From: JALZCH01 sp036387135
Lineage (GTDB): Bacteria > Acidobacteriota > Blastocatellia > Pyrinomonadales > Pyrinomonadaceae
Length of the DNA stretch: 64,000 nt
Assembly: GCA_036387135.1 (NCBI GenBank)
Contig: DASVUH010000002.1
Coordinates: 1-64,000, forward strand
Reading direction: 5' to 3'
The notes under the pieces were generated by a model. It had not been told where the DNA came from. It worked only from the letters and a program-made list of their open reading frames with translations, and did no database searches. This document shows, in pieces, positions 8,316 through 15,897 of the stretch; the first letter of the stretch is position 1; each line of letters begins with the position of its first letter. The position numbers and the translations under genes were made by a program.

Positions 8316-9671
8316 ATGCACGAAATCGCCCTCAACGCCGAAGAATTGATTTTGCGATGTCTCGCACAGCCTTCGGAAAACCTCGCAATTCTCGATAGCT
8401 GCGGAAGCCGTCTGGGAAATTCTCGATATTTAATTGCCGGAATTAATCCAATCGAAAGTTTTGAGTTTTTTTGCCGCACAAAATCCGAGGCGGAAACGGT
8501 GCTGCATTTTCTCGACGAAAAGCTCGAAAGCCGCAAAAAACATTCATCATTTCTCCTCGCTTCGGGCGCTTGCGCGGCAACCTTTGCTTACGAATTCGGA
8601 ACGCTTTTCGAGAGTTTAGAGCCGCGCCGGAAAGAATTTCAAGTTATTGAACAGCCGTCGGCGACTTTCGATTTTTACGAGTCGTTAATTGTTCACGATT
8701 ATCAAACCGGCAAAACTTTAGCAGTCGGAAAACAATCCGGGCAAACAGCGCGCCTTTTGGAAAAAGCTCGCGCCGAACCAGCTTTTAATCGTCCCAAATT
8801 AATTTCGGTTAAATCCAATTTTTCAAAATCGGATTATCTTCAAGCGATCAATCAAATCCGCAAACACATCGCCGCCGGCAACATTTATCAGGCAAATCTG
8901 ACACAGCAGTTTTTGCTTGAATCCCAAGAAAAAATTTCCCCCGAATCGGTTTTCCAGCATTTGCGAAAATCTCATCCCGCGCCGTTCGCGGCTTTCATCC
9001 GGCGCAAAAACGATTGCATAGTTTCCGCCTCGCCCGAACGATTTCTCAAAGTCCAAAGTCCAAAATCCGAAGTCCAAAGCGGTCGAATTGTAACGACCTC
9101 GCCGATCAAAGGAACCAGACGGCGCGGAAAAACGCCGGAAGAAGATTTGCTATTGCGCCGCGAGCTTCAACAAAGCCGGAAAGACCGTGCGGAAAACGTG
9201 ATGATTGTTGATTTGCTGCGAAATGATCTCGGTCGCGTCTGCGAATTTGGCTCGGTCAAGGTCGAAAAACTTTGCGAAATCGAAGAATATCCGACCTTGT
9301 TTCACTCTGTCTCGACCGTCAGCGGAAGTTTGCGGGAAAACGTAAAAGCGAGCGATTTAATAAAAGCGGCTTTTCCCTGCGGTTCGATTACCGGAGCGCC
9401 GAAAATGCGCGCAATGCAGATTCTCGATGAAATAGAAACCGCGCCGCGCGGAATCTCGATGGGCGCAATCGGTTATTTCGGTTTCGACGGCTCGATTGAG
9501 CTAAACGTCGCTATCCGCACGGCGTTCATCCGCGAAAACCAAGCCGTTTTAAATGTCGGCGGCGGAATTGTTTTTGACAGCGAGCCTGAAGCCGAATACG
9601 AAGAATCTTTAATAAAAACCAGAGCATTATTCGATTCTTTTGGCGTCTCTGATTTCCGTTTTACAACTTAA
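8316..9671 (+). CDS. pabB: Aminodeoxychorismate synthase component I
   Basis: Converts chorismate and ammonia to 4-amino-4-deoxychorismate for folate synthesis, acting with a PabA glutaminase that is not in this window. The chorismate-binding domain begins about residue 170 (KSDYLQAINQIRKHIAAGNIYQ). The PIKGT motif, with the catalytic Lys near residue 265, separates it from anthranilate synthase (PIAGT). Further landmarks are AENVMIVDLLRNDLGRVC, CGSITGAPKMRAM and NVGGGIVFDSEPEAEYEE. At residues 247-256 an in-frame array of the heptamer AAAGTCC encodes VQSPKSEVQS between SPERFLK and the PIKGT strand, a likely repeat insertion. No clear Shine-Dalgarno sequence precedes the ATG. Confidence 0.9.
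   Translation: MHEIALNAEELILRCLAQPSENLAILDSCGSRLGNSRYLIAGINPIESFEFFCRTKSEAETVLHFLDEKLESRKKHSSFLLASGACAATFAYEFGTLFESLEPRRKEFQVIEQPSATFDFYESLIVHDYQTGKTLAVGKQSGQTARLLEKARAEPAFNRPKLISVKSNFSKSDYLQAINQIRKHIAAGNIYQANLTQQFLLESQEKISPESVFQHLRKSHPAPFAAFIRRKNDCIVSASPERFLKVQSPKSEVQSGRIVTTSPIKGTRRRGKTPEEDLLLRRELQQSRKDRAENVMIVDLLRNDLGRVCEFGSVKVEKLCEIEEYPTLFHSVSTVSGSLRENVKASDLIKAAFPCGSITGAPKMRAMQILDEIETAPRGISMGAIGYFGFDGSIELNVAIRTAFIRENQAVLNVGGGIVFDSEPEAEYEESLIKTRALFDSFGVSDFRFTT
9049..9080. repeat. AAAGTCC heptamer array inside pabB
   Basis: About four and a half units of a 7-bp repeat (AAAGTCC, AAAGTCC, AAAATCC, GAAGTCC, AAAG). It lies inside pabB and is translated in frame as a loop extension. Confidence 0.75.
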
Positions 9672-9681
9672 GCTGTCAAAG

Positions 9682-9716
9682 AAAAATAAAAGAGGCTTTA
9701 TCAGGTAAAGAATCTC
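9682..9716 (-). terminator. Terminator of the 109-residue gene
   Basis: On the minus strand an imperfect stem (AGAG-CTTTA paired with TAAAG-CTCT) is followed by TTTATTTTT. It sits directly after the stop codon at 9716 and between two convergent genes. Confidence 0.55.
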
Positions 9717-10045
9717 TACTCGGAAAGACCGGATTTAGCCATAATGGTCGTAACGTATCCCATCATAATCTGCGCGTCTCTGAACGCAGCGAGCAGGTCG
9801 CTTCCCCATTCGCTGTTAAAGCTGTCGAGATGCGCCGTCAATTCATCGTTGAACTGGTCAACCATCGCCTCGATTTTACTTCCGGGCGTGTTCTTTAAGG
9901 TCGTGATGACAGCTCCTAAATCGCTTAGCGTTCCGCTAAATTCATCTTGAGAAACGCTGCCGTTTGTCACGATTGATTGGAAAAAAGGCATTTGTAAAAC
10001 CGAATAAACCCCGCCTAATACAAAAGTCATCCCTGCCGCATTCAT
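9716..10045 (-). CDS. Hypothetical protein, 109 residues
   Basis: A small protein of unrecognised family. The N-terminal third is hydrophobic (FVLGGVYSVLQMPFFQSIV) and could be a membrane or interface helix. The rest is predicted helical and mildly acidic, with a second apolar stretch (AQIMMGYVTTIMA) near the end. It is probably real because AGGAGA stands eight bases before the ATG and a terminator follows the stop. The upstream neighbour on the same strand is another small gene with its own strong terminator, so the two are separate transcription units. No function is proposed. Confidence 0.65.
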   Translation of the reverse strand: MNAAGMTFVLGGVYSVLQMPFFQSIVTNGSVSQDEFSGTLSDLGAVITTLKNTPGSKIEAMVDQFNDELTAHLDSFNSEWGSDLLAAFRDAQIMMGYVTTIMAKSGLSE

Positions 10046-10212
10046 AATTTATCTCCTTTGTCCTTTTTTATGTTGTCCTCTTCTACTTACATATAATAAA
10101 AACCTGAGCCGCGCCCGCACTTTTTCCAGAGAAGTGTTCGTAACTCATCTTTGGTTTTTCAGACGAGTGTGAAAAGTGAAACTGTTTTAACTCTGAATGC
10201 GTTGGATGTCAA

Positions 10213-10237
10213 TAAAAAAGGGAGAAATTAATCTCCC
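10213..10237 (-). terminator. Rho-independent terminator
   Basis: Minus-strand hairpin GGGAGA-TTAATT-TCTCCC followed by six T residues, ending the 63-residue gene whose stop is at 10265. The 10046-10212 stretch beyond it holds no further feature I can support. Confidence 0.85.
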
Positions 10238-10264
10238 TTCTCCCAAGTTGGATTTTAGTCAAAG

Positions 10265-10456
10265 CTAAACGGTGTCCTCTTGTGCATCTTCTGCCGCTTC
10301 ATCATCTTCACCGTCGGTAATAATGCTTGATGTTTCTTTATCGTTAGCCGGTAAACTTTCGTCAAAATCAATATTATCGCCTGCCCCGCCTAGATTTGGA
10401 ACGCTGGAAGTGTTGTCGAAAGTATCCGCATCAAACCGACTGTTTTGTTCTGCCAT
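10265..10456 (-). CDS. Acidic small protein, 63 residues
   Basis: A very acidic, low-complexity 63-residue protein (GEDDEAAEDAQEDT at the C-terminus), probably disordered, with no cysteine and no membrane segment. It is supported by GGAGGG ten bases before the ATG and a textbook terminator downstream, so it is likely expressed as a single-gene unit. I do not recognise the family. The LGG at residues 22-24 resembles the end of a double-glycine leader only superficially; the required upstream hydrophobic pattern is missing. Confidence 0.65.
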   Translation of the reverse strand: MAEQNSRFDADTFDNTSSVPNLGGAGDNIDFDESLPANDKETSSIITDGEDDEAAEDAQEDTV

Positions 10457-10611
10457 TAATTTTACCCTCCAAAAAATAATTTAGATTTATCATATTACAA
10501 CTTGTGGGTTGGAAATAAACAATCAATTTTGAAAACATTCTCCTCATTTGAAACGGCGGCTTCACTGTTTTTGAATTGCGCCGATATTGTAAGCACAAAA
10601 GCGGATTAACT

Positions 10612-10995
10612 TTATCTGACCATTAAATCGAGCAATCGGTTGAGAGCAGTTTTTGCATCCACGCAAAATCCGGTATGAACCGGCGAGGTTTGAACGATTG
10701 TGCTGCGCGGCGCGATCAACCACCGGAAACGCGCTCCGGCTGGTAATTTGCCTATTGCTCCGGCTTCGGCTCCGCCCGTGCTGATTTGCTCGAAGGCGCG
10801 CAGATGTTTTTCGATTTCCGCAATCTCTAAATCGGGCGCAAAGGCGCGCAACTTCTTCTCGTTGATTTCAAATTCGACGGCTAAAAACGATTGCGCCGGA
10901 CAATAGATAATCACGCCGACATTTACAAATTCTTCTCGCTCGACGCGCGGCACAATGCGAATCGCGGCGTATTCAAACAAGCATTTTTCTTGCAC
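10612..10995 (-). CDS. DUF3037 family protein
   Basis: A 127-residue protein of the DUF3037 family: FEYAAIRIVPRVEREEFVNVGVIIYCPA is the typical N-terminal region. The GTG at 10995 is chosen because AGGAGG precedes it by six bases. A longer frame to 11112 would run inside the kinase gene and add an unrelated basic segment. It overlaps the 3' end of the HipA-like kinase gene by 23 bases on the same strand, indicating translational coupling. DUF3037 and short HipA-like proteins commonly occur as neighbours, so the pair probably works together; the role is unknown. Confidence 0.85.
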   Translation of the reverse strand: MQEKCLFEYAAIRIVPRVEREEFVNVGVIIYCPAQSFLAVEFEINEKKLRAFAPDLEIAEIEKHLRAFEQISTGGAEAGAIGKLPAGARFRWLIAPRSTIVQTSPVHTGFCVDAKTALNRLLDLMVR

Positions 10996-11767
10996 GCTGC
11001 GCCTCCTCGACAAAGATTCGTGATGCGGAAAGTCGCGTTTGCAGAAAATTTTCGTATGCTCGCCTGTGTTCCGCAATTGTTTCAAACTGCGGCGCGTCAG
11101 CCAGCCACTCATCTGGAATTAACGAAACAATTTCGGTAATCTTTTCAGCGTTAAGAGAATCGCGCCACGCCGCGTCAACAGCGTCAAGCTCGGCGGCAAC
11201 GGGCAGCAAAACGTGGTCTTTGACGTGAATGAACGGGCGGCGCGCCTGCTCTTCAGCGTTTTGCCAGGCGTGATGAAAATAAAGCGAAGCGCCGTGATCA
11301 ATCAGCCATAGTTTTTTATGCCAGACAAGCATATTTGTGTTGCGCGGCGTCCGGTCAACATTCATCACAAAACAATCAAACCAGACAATCTTGGAAGCAA
11401 GAAGCGGCGCAATTGTTTCAACCAGCGGATCAAAAGTGATAGAACCGGGCAGATAATCCAAAGCGAGATTCAACCCCGCGCTCGCTCGCAGTAAATCCTG
11501 AATTTCCGGGTCAGGCTCGGTGCGACTGAGTTCCGAGTCGAGATTGACAAAAACGATTTCCGGCATAGGTAAACCAAGGAAACGGGCGATCTCGCCGGAA
11601 ACCAATTCGGCAATGAGAGCTTTTGCGCCTTGTCCCGCGCCGCGAAATTTTAAGACATACATCCCGTCATCGTCCGCTTCAACGATTGCGGGCAATGAAC
11701 CGCCTTCGCGCAAAGGCGTGACATAGCGCGTGACGCTGACAGTTCTGATTTTCGGTTGATTGCTCAC
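10973..11767 (-). CDS. HipA-like kinase (short form, HipA_2-type)
   Basis: A 264-residue protein resembling the kinase core of HipA without the N-terminal HipA domain or HipB antitoxin. Visible landmarks are the YVLKFRGAGQGAKALIAELV segment (nucleotide-binding region with a candidate Lys), the DCFVMNVDRTPRNTNML catalytic loop (Asp and Asn) and LWLIDHGASLYF, the DFG-equivalent. The start is a GTG with no Shine-Dalgarno sequence. It is followed by the overlapping DUF3037 gene. No HipB-like helix-turn-helix gene is adjacent, so a classical toxin-antitoxin role is unlikely; a protein or small-molecule kinase is the more cautious reading. Confidence 0.82.
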   Translation of the reverse strand: MSNQPKIRTVSVTRYVTPLREGGSLPAIVEADDDGMYVLKFRGAGQGAKALIAELVSGEIARFLGLPMPEIVFVNLDSELSRTEPDPEIQDLLRASAGLNLALDYLPGSITFDPLVETIAPLLASKIVWFDCFVMNVDRTPRNTNMLVWHKKLWLIDHGASLYFHHAWQNAEEQARRPFIHVKDHVLLPVAAELDAVDAAWRDSLNAEKITEIVSLIPDEWLADAPQFETIAEHRRAYENFLQTRLSASRIFVEEAQRARKMLV

Positions 11768-11812
11768 AAATTCGATTTTGTCATTCCGACAATTTCTTCC
11801 AAACTATGATAA

Positions 11813-12535
11813 TTAAGGAAGTTTATTTGTTATCTTATGAAATATTAACGCATCATCGGTCATAAAGATGTTGTTAAAGTAAACGTAAGCGGTTTTGTTT
11901 TTCGGGAGCATTGCAGCAAGTTCTTCCAATTCGCTTTCCTCGTATTTGTAACGCCAGCCTGTTCTGCCGTGCATTCGGTAATATATTTTACCGGGCGTCA
12001 CCGTTTGATTTTTAAAAGGATCAACCGCGTGCCATAAATTCAAATTCGCGCAGATGCTTTTGATGATTTGCGGATTCCAATCGCCGCGCGGCTCCCAGGC
12101 AAAAATCATCTTGCCTCGTTTGATTGAAGAAAAGAATTTTTCGAGATTCTCGATGTTCTCGGTTGTTTGTTCAAAGCTCGCGGGACATTGAAATAAAACG
12201 GCTTTGGCTTTTAACGCTTCGGCGCAATTGAGAGTTGTTTCCCAGGCTTCGCGGACGATTTCGGTGGGTTTAAAACTTCCGGCTTCCTGCTTTTCGGTTT
12301 CGGTTAATTTCTTTCTTAAACGCCGATATGTCGGACTTTTTGCTTCGTGAGTAATTAATTGCCAGGCTTTCAACACAAACTCAAACTCGTTTGGCATTGC
12401 CGCGCGCCAGCTCTCAAGCGTCTTGATTTGCGGTGGTTGATAAAAAGTGTGCTGAATCTCGACGGAAGAAAGAATCTTAGCGTATTCGGTTTTATTGCCT
12501 CGAAAACCGCAGGTGCCGATATTTAGTTTGCTCAT
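11813..12535 (-). CDS. DUF72 (YecE-like) TIM-barrel protein
   Basis: A 240-residue DUF72 protein, a TIM-barrel family of unknown activity. The N-terminal NIGTCGFRGNKTEYA, then VEIQHTFYQPPQIKTLESW and FVLKAWQLITHEAK, are the family pattern, and the C-terminal YYRMHGRTGWRYKY with TAYVYFNNIF completes it. Length is normal. It is a single gene upstream of the HipA-like gene on the same strand with a 45-base gap, so it could share that transcript. Function cannot be assigned from sequence. Confidence 0.9.
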   Translation of the reverse strand: MSKLNIGTCGFRGNKTEYAKILSSVEIQHTFYQPPQIKTLESWRAAMPNEFEFVLKAWQLITHEAKSPTYRRLRKKLTETEKQEAGSFKPTEIVREAWETTLNCAEALKAKAVLFQCPASFEQTTENIENLEKFFSSIKRGKMIFAWEPRGDWNPQIIKSICANLNLWHAVDPFKNQTVTPGKIYYRMHGRTGWRYKYEESELEELAAMLPKNKTAYVYFNNIFMTDDALIFHKITNKLP

Positions 12536-12633
12536 CTTAAACTACAAAGTTACGATGATACAGCAGAATCAGGGCATTCGCATCTCAAATAAGTAAATCA
12601 GCTTTTAAGCAGCCGGACAAAATAAATCTATTT

Positions 12634-12786
12634 CTAATTTCGTTTTGAGCGTACTATAAAGAGAATACCAATCACTAGAAAAACAACAGCAACTCCGAAA
12701 AAAGTTCTATTTGTGCTTATACCAACAGCAAAAAAAGTTATTGCAAGAGCTATAAAAGCAAAACCGGCGTTTTTTGGATGTTTCAT
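12634..12786 (-). CDS. 50-residue two-helix membrane protein
   Basis: A 51-codon frame starting MKHPKNAGFAF and ending VRSKRN. It encodes two hydrophobic segments (residues 8-22 and 29-45) separated by a short polar turn STNRTFF, with a positive C-terminus. This pattern resembles small two-span membrane proteins of unknown function found in many bacteria. The ribosome site is weak (ATAAAG). The rest of the 12536-12976 interval is A+T-rich and holds nothing else I can support. Confidence 0.6.
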   Translation of the reverse strand: MKHPKNAGFAFIALAITFFAVGISTNRTFFGVAVVFLVIGILFIVRSKRN

Positions 12787-13003
12787 GCTTTATTAAACGT
12801 CAACTATAAACAAAGTGTTTCATTACATTAACGGACAAGAAATCAATATCATTCCAAAATCCTGCTAATACTCAAATGGACTAAACACATACTTTTTAGG
12901 GTTAATAAACAAATTTATAAAAGCATTTAGCTAATAAATCATTGTAAAACCGAGTATTCGTTGAAAGGCACACCTGTTGCTATTACATTCGGCGGAGATT
13001 CTT

Positions 13004-13393
13004 ATGAATACAAAAAAATCAACAAAACGTACAATCAAGGGACTTGGAATAGGTTTAGGTTTACTTTTCAGTTTTTCGCTGTTACCGAGCACGGATGTTA
13101 ATGCGCAAACGCCTCGACAGGAACGTCGTGAAGACCGCAGAGAAGAACGTCAGGAACGACGCGGTGATCGCCGTGACGCGCGACAGGACGGCTATAACGA
13201 CGGCTTACGCGAAGGAGCGGAAGATGCTCGTGAAAGACGCCGCGCAAATGCTCAGGGTAACAGAGATTATCGAAGAGCCGGAGGAGAAAACAGTCAAGTC
13301 GAGAGACAGGCTTATCGCAATGGATTTATTCAGGGCTACAACGAAGCATACAACCGTAATCGCCGCAATAACCGCAATCGCCGCGGATACTAA
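13004..13393 (+). CDS. Secreted Arg/Asp/Glu-rich protein
   Basis: A 129-residue exported protein. The signal peptide covers about residues 1-34 (basic start, LGIGLGLLFSFSLLPS core, NAQ cleavage region). The mature part is an Arg-rich charged repeat (RREDRREERQERRGDRRD), followed by GYNDGLREGAEDARE and GFIQGYNEAYNR, two halves of a repeated G-x-x-x-G helical pattern, and an Asn/Arg-rich tail. The ATG at 13004 has GGAG eight bases upstream; an earlier frame start at 12977 has none. A strong terminator follows. The role is unknown; such proteins are often periplasmic or surface-associated. Confidence 0.75.
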   Translation: MNTKKSTKRTIKGLGIGLGLLFSFSLLPSTDVNAQTPRQERREDRREERQERRGDRRDARQDGYNDGLREGAEDARERRRANAQGNRDYRRAGGENSQVERQAYRNGFIQGYNEAYNRNRRNNRNRRGY

Positions 13394-13417
13394 TCGGGCA
13401 AATTAGAAATTAAAAGT

Positions 13418-13451
13418 AAAAAGACTAGCTAAATAACGGCTAGTCTTTTTT
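13418..13451 (+). terminator. Rho-independent terminator
   Basis: AAGACTAGC (13421-13429) pairs with GCTAGTCTT (13439-13447), followed by six T. It closes the charged secreted-protein gene. Confidence 0.9.
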
Positions 13452-13610
13452 CGTTTTCAAGTTATTCCCAATCAACATCCTGACGGCGTTTTTACAAGGT
13501 GTATTATTCAGATATACAAACATCAATCACTTAATTACTTGCGAATAGAAACCAGTTGTTCAAATAGTTAGTTAATTGAATAGTTGGCACACCATTAGCT
13601 CTTTGAAAAC

Positions 13611-13640
13611 GAAAAGGGAAAGACTTTAAATGTCTTTCCC
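13611..13640 (-). terminator. Terminator of tRNA-Lys
   Basis: On the minus strand GGGAAAGAC pairs with GTCTTTCCC around a 7-base loop, followed by TTTTC. It starts 18 bases after the mature tRNA end. The stretch 13452-13610 beyond it contains nothing I can identify. Confidence 0.85.
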
Positions 13641-13657
13641 TCTAAGCTTTAAAATGA

Positions 13658-13730
13658 TGAGCCCAGAAGGACTCGAACCTTCGACCCAATGGTTAAAAGC
13701 CATTTGCTCTACCGACTGAGCTATGGGCTC
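13658..13730 (-). tRNA. tRNA-Lys (anticodon UUU)
   Basis: A 73-base cloverleaf: acceptor GAGCCCA/TGGGCTC, D arm GCTC-AGTCGGTA-GAGC, anticodon arm AATGG-CTTTTAA-CCATT with anticodon TTT, 5-base variable loop, T arm GAAGG-TTCGAGT-CCTTC, and discriminator A. The 3' CCA is not encoded; the gene continues TCA. A terminator hairpin follows at 13611-13640. The A-rich codon lysine tRNA is read as a single-gene unit. Confidence 0.97.
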
Positions 13731-13831
13731 ATTTTAGCAGTCGGCGCGTCGGATTATCGCCAACCGAAATTTTGATTTTACACATCGTAAATGGTTCACG
13801 CAACCGTTCCTGGTGAAAACTTTCACGCAAT

Positions 13832-15145
13832 TTAGGATTTAAACCAGCTTTCCATTGTCGAGCCGGGATATAAAATCGTTTGATCTCGTTCCGGTCCGGT
13901 TGAGATTAAACCGATTTCGACGCCGATTGATGAAGATAAAAACTCGACGTATTTTCTGGCGTTTTCTGGCAATTCTTCGACGTTGGTTGTTCCGACGGTT
14001 GAAGTCGCCCAGCCCGGCAAAGTATCGTAAATCGGCTCGATGCGTCTGAGTTCCGAAGCAATTGACGGAAAATAATCAATCGTCCGCCCGTCTAATCGGT
14101 AACCGACGCAAACTTTGATTTCGTCCAGCACGTCCAAAACGTCCAGTTTTGTCAGCGCGACCGAATTAAATCCGTTTAAATCGGCAGCGTATTTGGTGGC
14201 AACGGCGTCGAACCAGCCGCAGCGTCTCGGTCTTCTCGTCACCGAGCCGTATTCGTTCCCGCGCTCACGGATCAAATGGGCAAGCTCTTCTTCGCCCGCC
14301 AGCATCTCGGTCGGAAAAGGTCCTTCGCCGACGCGAGTCGTGTAGGTACGAACGATTCCGAGAACACCGGAAATGCTGTGCGGAGGAATTCCTGCACCGA
14401 CCGCCGCGCCGCCTGCCGTCGGATTTGACGAAGTGACATACGGATAAGTTCCGTGATCAATATCAAGCAAAGTCGCCTGCGCGCCTTCGAGAAGAATTCT
14501 TTTGCCGGATTTTATCGCCCGGTTCAAAAACGTCGTCGTGTCAGTCACAAACGGGCGCAGGCGTTCGGCAAGAGCGGAAATTTCATCAAAAATCTCGTCG
14601 GCGCGCAGCGGCTCGCGTCCGTACAATACAATCACGCGGTTGGCTTCTTCCAGCCCGCGCACAATTCTGGATTTGAGCAAATCCGAATCGAGCGCGTCGG
14701 CAACGCGAATGCCGCGCCGTCCGGCTTTGTCTTCGTAAGCCGGACCGATTCCGCGCAAAGTCGTGCCGACTTTTTCGTTTCCGAGCCGTTCTTCCGAAGT
14801 GTGGTCTAACACGCGGTGATACGGCAAAATCAGATGCGCTCGCGATGAGACTTTCAGGCGTTCGGGCGTGATTTCAATTCCCTGCGCCGTCATCTGGTCT
14901 ACTTCCTCAAAAAACGCTTTCGGGTCAATCACCATTCCGTTGCCAAGCACGCAGGTTTTATCCGGGTGAATAATTCCCGAAGGCAGCAGACGCAGCACAA
15001 ACGCGCGTTCGCCGACGTAAACCGAATGTCCGGCGTTGTGTCCGCCTTGATAACGGGCGACCGTATCGAAACGGTCAGCCAGCAGATCAACAACTTTTCC
15101 TTTTCCTTCGTCGCCCCATTGAGCGCCGATAATTACAATTATCAT
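13832..15145 (-). CDS. purA: Adenylosuccinate synthetase
   Basis: Catalyses GTP-dependent joining of IMP and aspartate, the first committed step to AMP. The 437-residue protein has the N-terminal GAQWGDEGKGK P-loop (Asp12 catalytic), GGHNAGH at 36-42, the IMP-binding GTTLRGIGPAY, LLEGAQATLLDIDHGTYPYVTSSN, and the base-binding TKLDVLD motif. Length and motifs are complete. No Shine-Dalgarno sequence is present: the 5' side from seven bases before the ATG is a TTATCAG repeat array that separates purA from the acetyltransferase gene upstream on the same strand. Confidence 0.97.
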   Translation of the reverse strand: MIIVIIGAQWGDEGKGKVVDLLADRFDTVARYQGGHNAGHSVYVGERAFVLRLLPSGIIHPDKTCVLGNGMVIDPKAFFEEVDQMTAQGIEITPERLKVSSRAHLILPYHRVLDHTSEERLGNEKVGTTLRGIGPAYEDKAGRRGIRVADALDSDLLKSRIVRGLEEANRVIVLYGREPLRADEIFDEISALAERLRPFVTDTTTFLNRAIKSGKRILLEGAQATLLDIDHGTYPYVTSSNPTAGGAAVGAGIPPHSISGVLGIVRTYTTRVGEGPFPTEMLAGEEELAHLIRERGNEYGSVTRRPRRCGWFDAVATKYAADLNGFNSVALTKLDVLDVLDEIKVCVGYRLDGRTIDYFPSIASELRRIEPIYDTLPGWATSTVGTTNVEELPENARKYVEFLSSSIGVEIGLISTGPERDQTILYPGSTMESWFKS

Positions 15146-15150
15146 TTGAG

Positions 15151-15214
15151 TTATCAGTTATCAGTTATCAGTTATCAGTATTTTTGTTGACTGCTAGCTG
15201 ATAGCTGATAACTG
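15151..15214. repeat. TTATCAG heptamer arrays, facing inverted
   Basis: Four perfect TTATCAG units (15151-15178), a 12-base spacer, then an inverted degenerate array (15191-15214, units CTGATAA/CTGATAG). The arms can form a hairpin. The array lies between the acetyltransferase and purA, includes the acetyltransferase stop codon and encodes its last residues. Confidence 0.85.
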
Positions 15215-15753
15215 TTTTTCCAATCTTTTGCGAGCATCGAATAAACGACCAAATCTTTAAAATGATCGTGCAGCCATTGTGTTTGGCGAAACGTGCCTTC
15301 TATTTTGAAACCGAGCCGTTCCGGTATCGCGCGGCTTTTCAGGTTGTCGGCGGCGCAATTGATTTGCACGCGGTTCAAACGCATTCCGTCAAAAGCGTAA
15401 TTGATAAAAACTTTACTCGCGCGCGTCATCAACCCTCTGCCCTGAGCGGATTGAGCCAGCCAATAGCCCATATTGACGGTTTTATTCGCCCAATCGAGGT
15501 TGTGAAAACCAATCTGCCCGACGATTTTATGATTGAGAACGACGCTGGCATTAAATTCGTGATTTTCAGCCAGACTTTGCAGATTTCTTTTGATGTAATC
15601 CCGCGCCGAATCAAGCGAATAATCATCGGTCGCCCAAGGCATCCAGCGCTGCAAATGCTTTAAGTTTTCGCGGACGACCTGATAAATCTCAATCGCGTCC
15701 AACTCGGTCGGCAGACGCAGCTCGGTTTCGTCGTCTATTCGATAACTGAACAT
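15175..15753 (-). CDS. RimL-like GNAT acetyltransferase
   Basis: A 192-residue GNAT-fold enzyme of the RimJ/RimL type, transferring acetyl from acetyl-CoA to an alpha-amino group, often of a ribosomal protein. Visible are the N-terminal ELRLPTELDAIEIYQVV region, HKIVGQIGFHNLDWANKTVNMGYWL and the acetyl-CoA pyrophosphate loop AQSAQGRGLMTRA (Q/RxxGxG/A), then NLKSRAIPERLGFKIEG. The ATG at 15753 (MFSYRIDDETELRL) is preferred over an in-frame ATG 30 bases upstream that adds only hydrophobic residues. The final residues, SYQLSASSQQKY, are encoded by the heptamer repeat arrays, so the native C-terminus was probably replaced when the repeat arrived. Target unknown. Confidence 0.85.
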   Translation of the reverse strand: MFSYRIDDETELRLPTELDAIEIYQVVRENLKHLQRWMPWATDDYSLDSARDYIKRNLQSLAENHEFNASVVLNHKIVGQIGFHNLDWANKTVNMGYWLAQSAQGRGLMTRASKVFINYAFDGMRLNRVQINCAADNLKSRAIPERLGFKIEGTFRQTQWLHDHFKDLVVYSMLAKDWKNSYQLSASSQQKY

Positions 15754-15897
15754 AAAAACAGCCACAAAAATAACACAAAACATTTTTTTTGCGTATTTTT
15801 GCGGCTGCGATTTAAAGATTTTTTGATTTAGAGATTCGGCTCCGCCGTGTTATATTTATAAAAATAAGCTTTTAATAAGTGTTAATCTACTGCTTTG

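Noticed and set aside
10265..10456. RiPP precursor with a double-glycine leader
   Set aside because: LGG is present but the leader pattern and a modification or transport gene are missing; the core would be purely acidic.
15151..15214. CRISPR array
   Set aside because: The repeats are contiguous 7-bp units without spacers; no cas genes are nearby.
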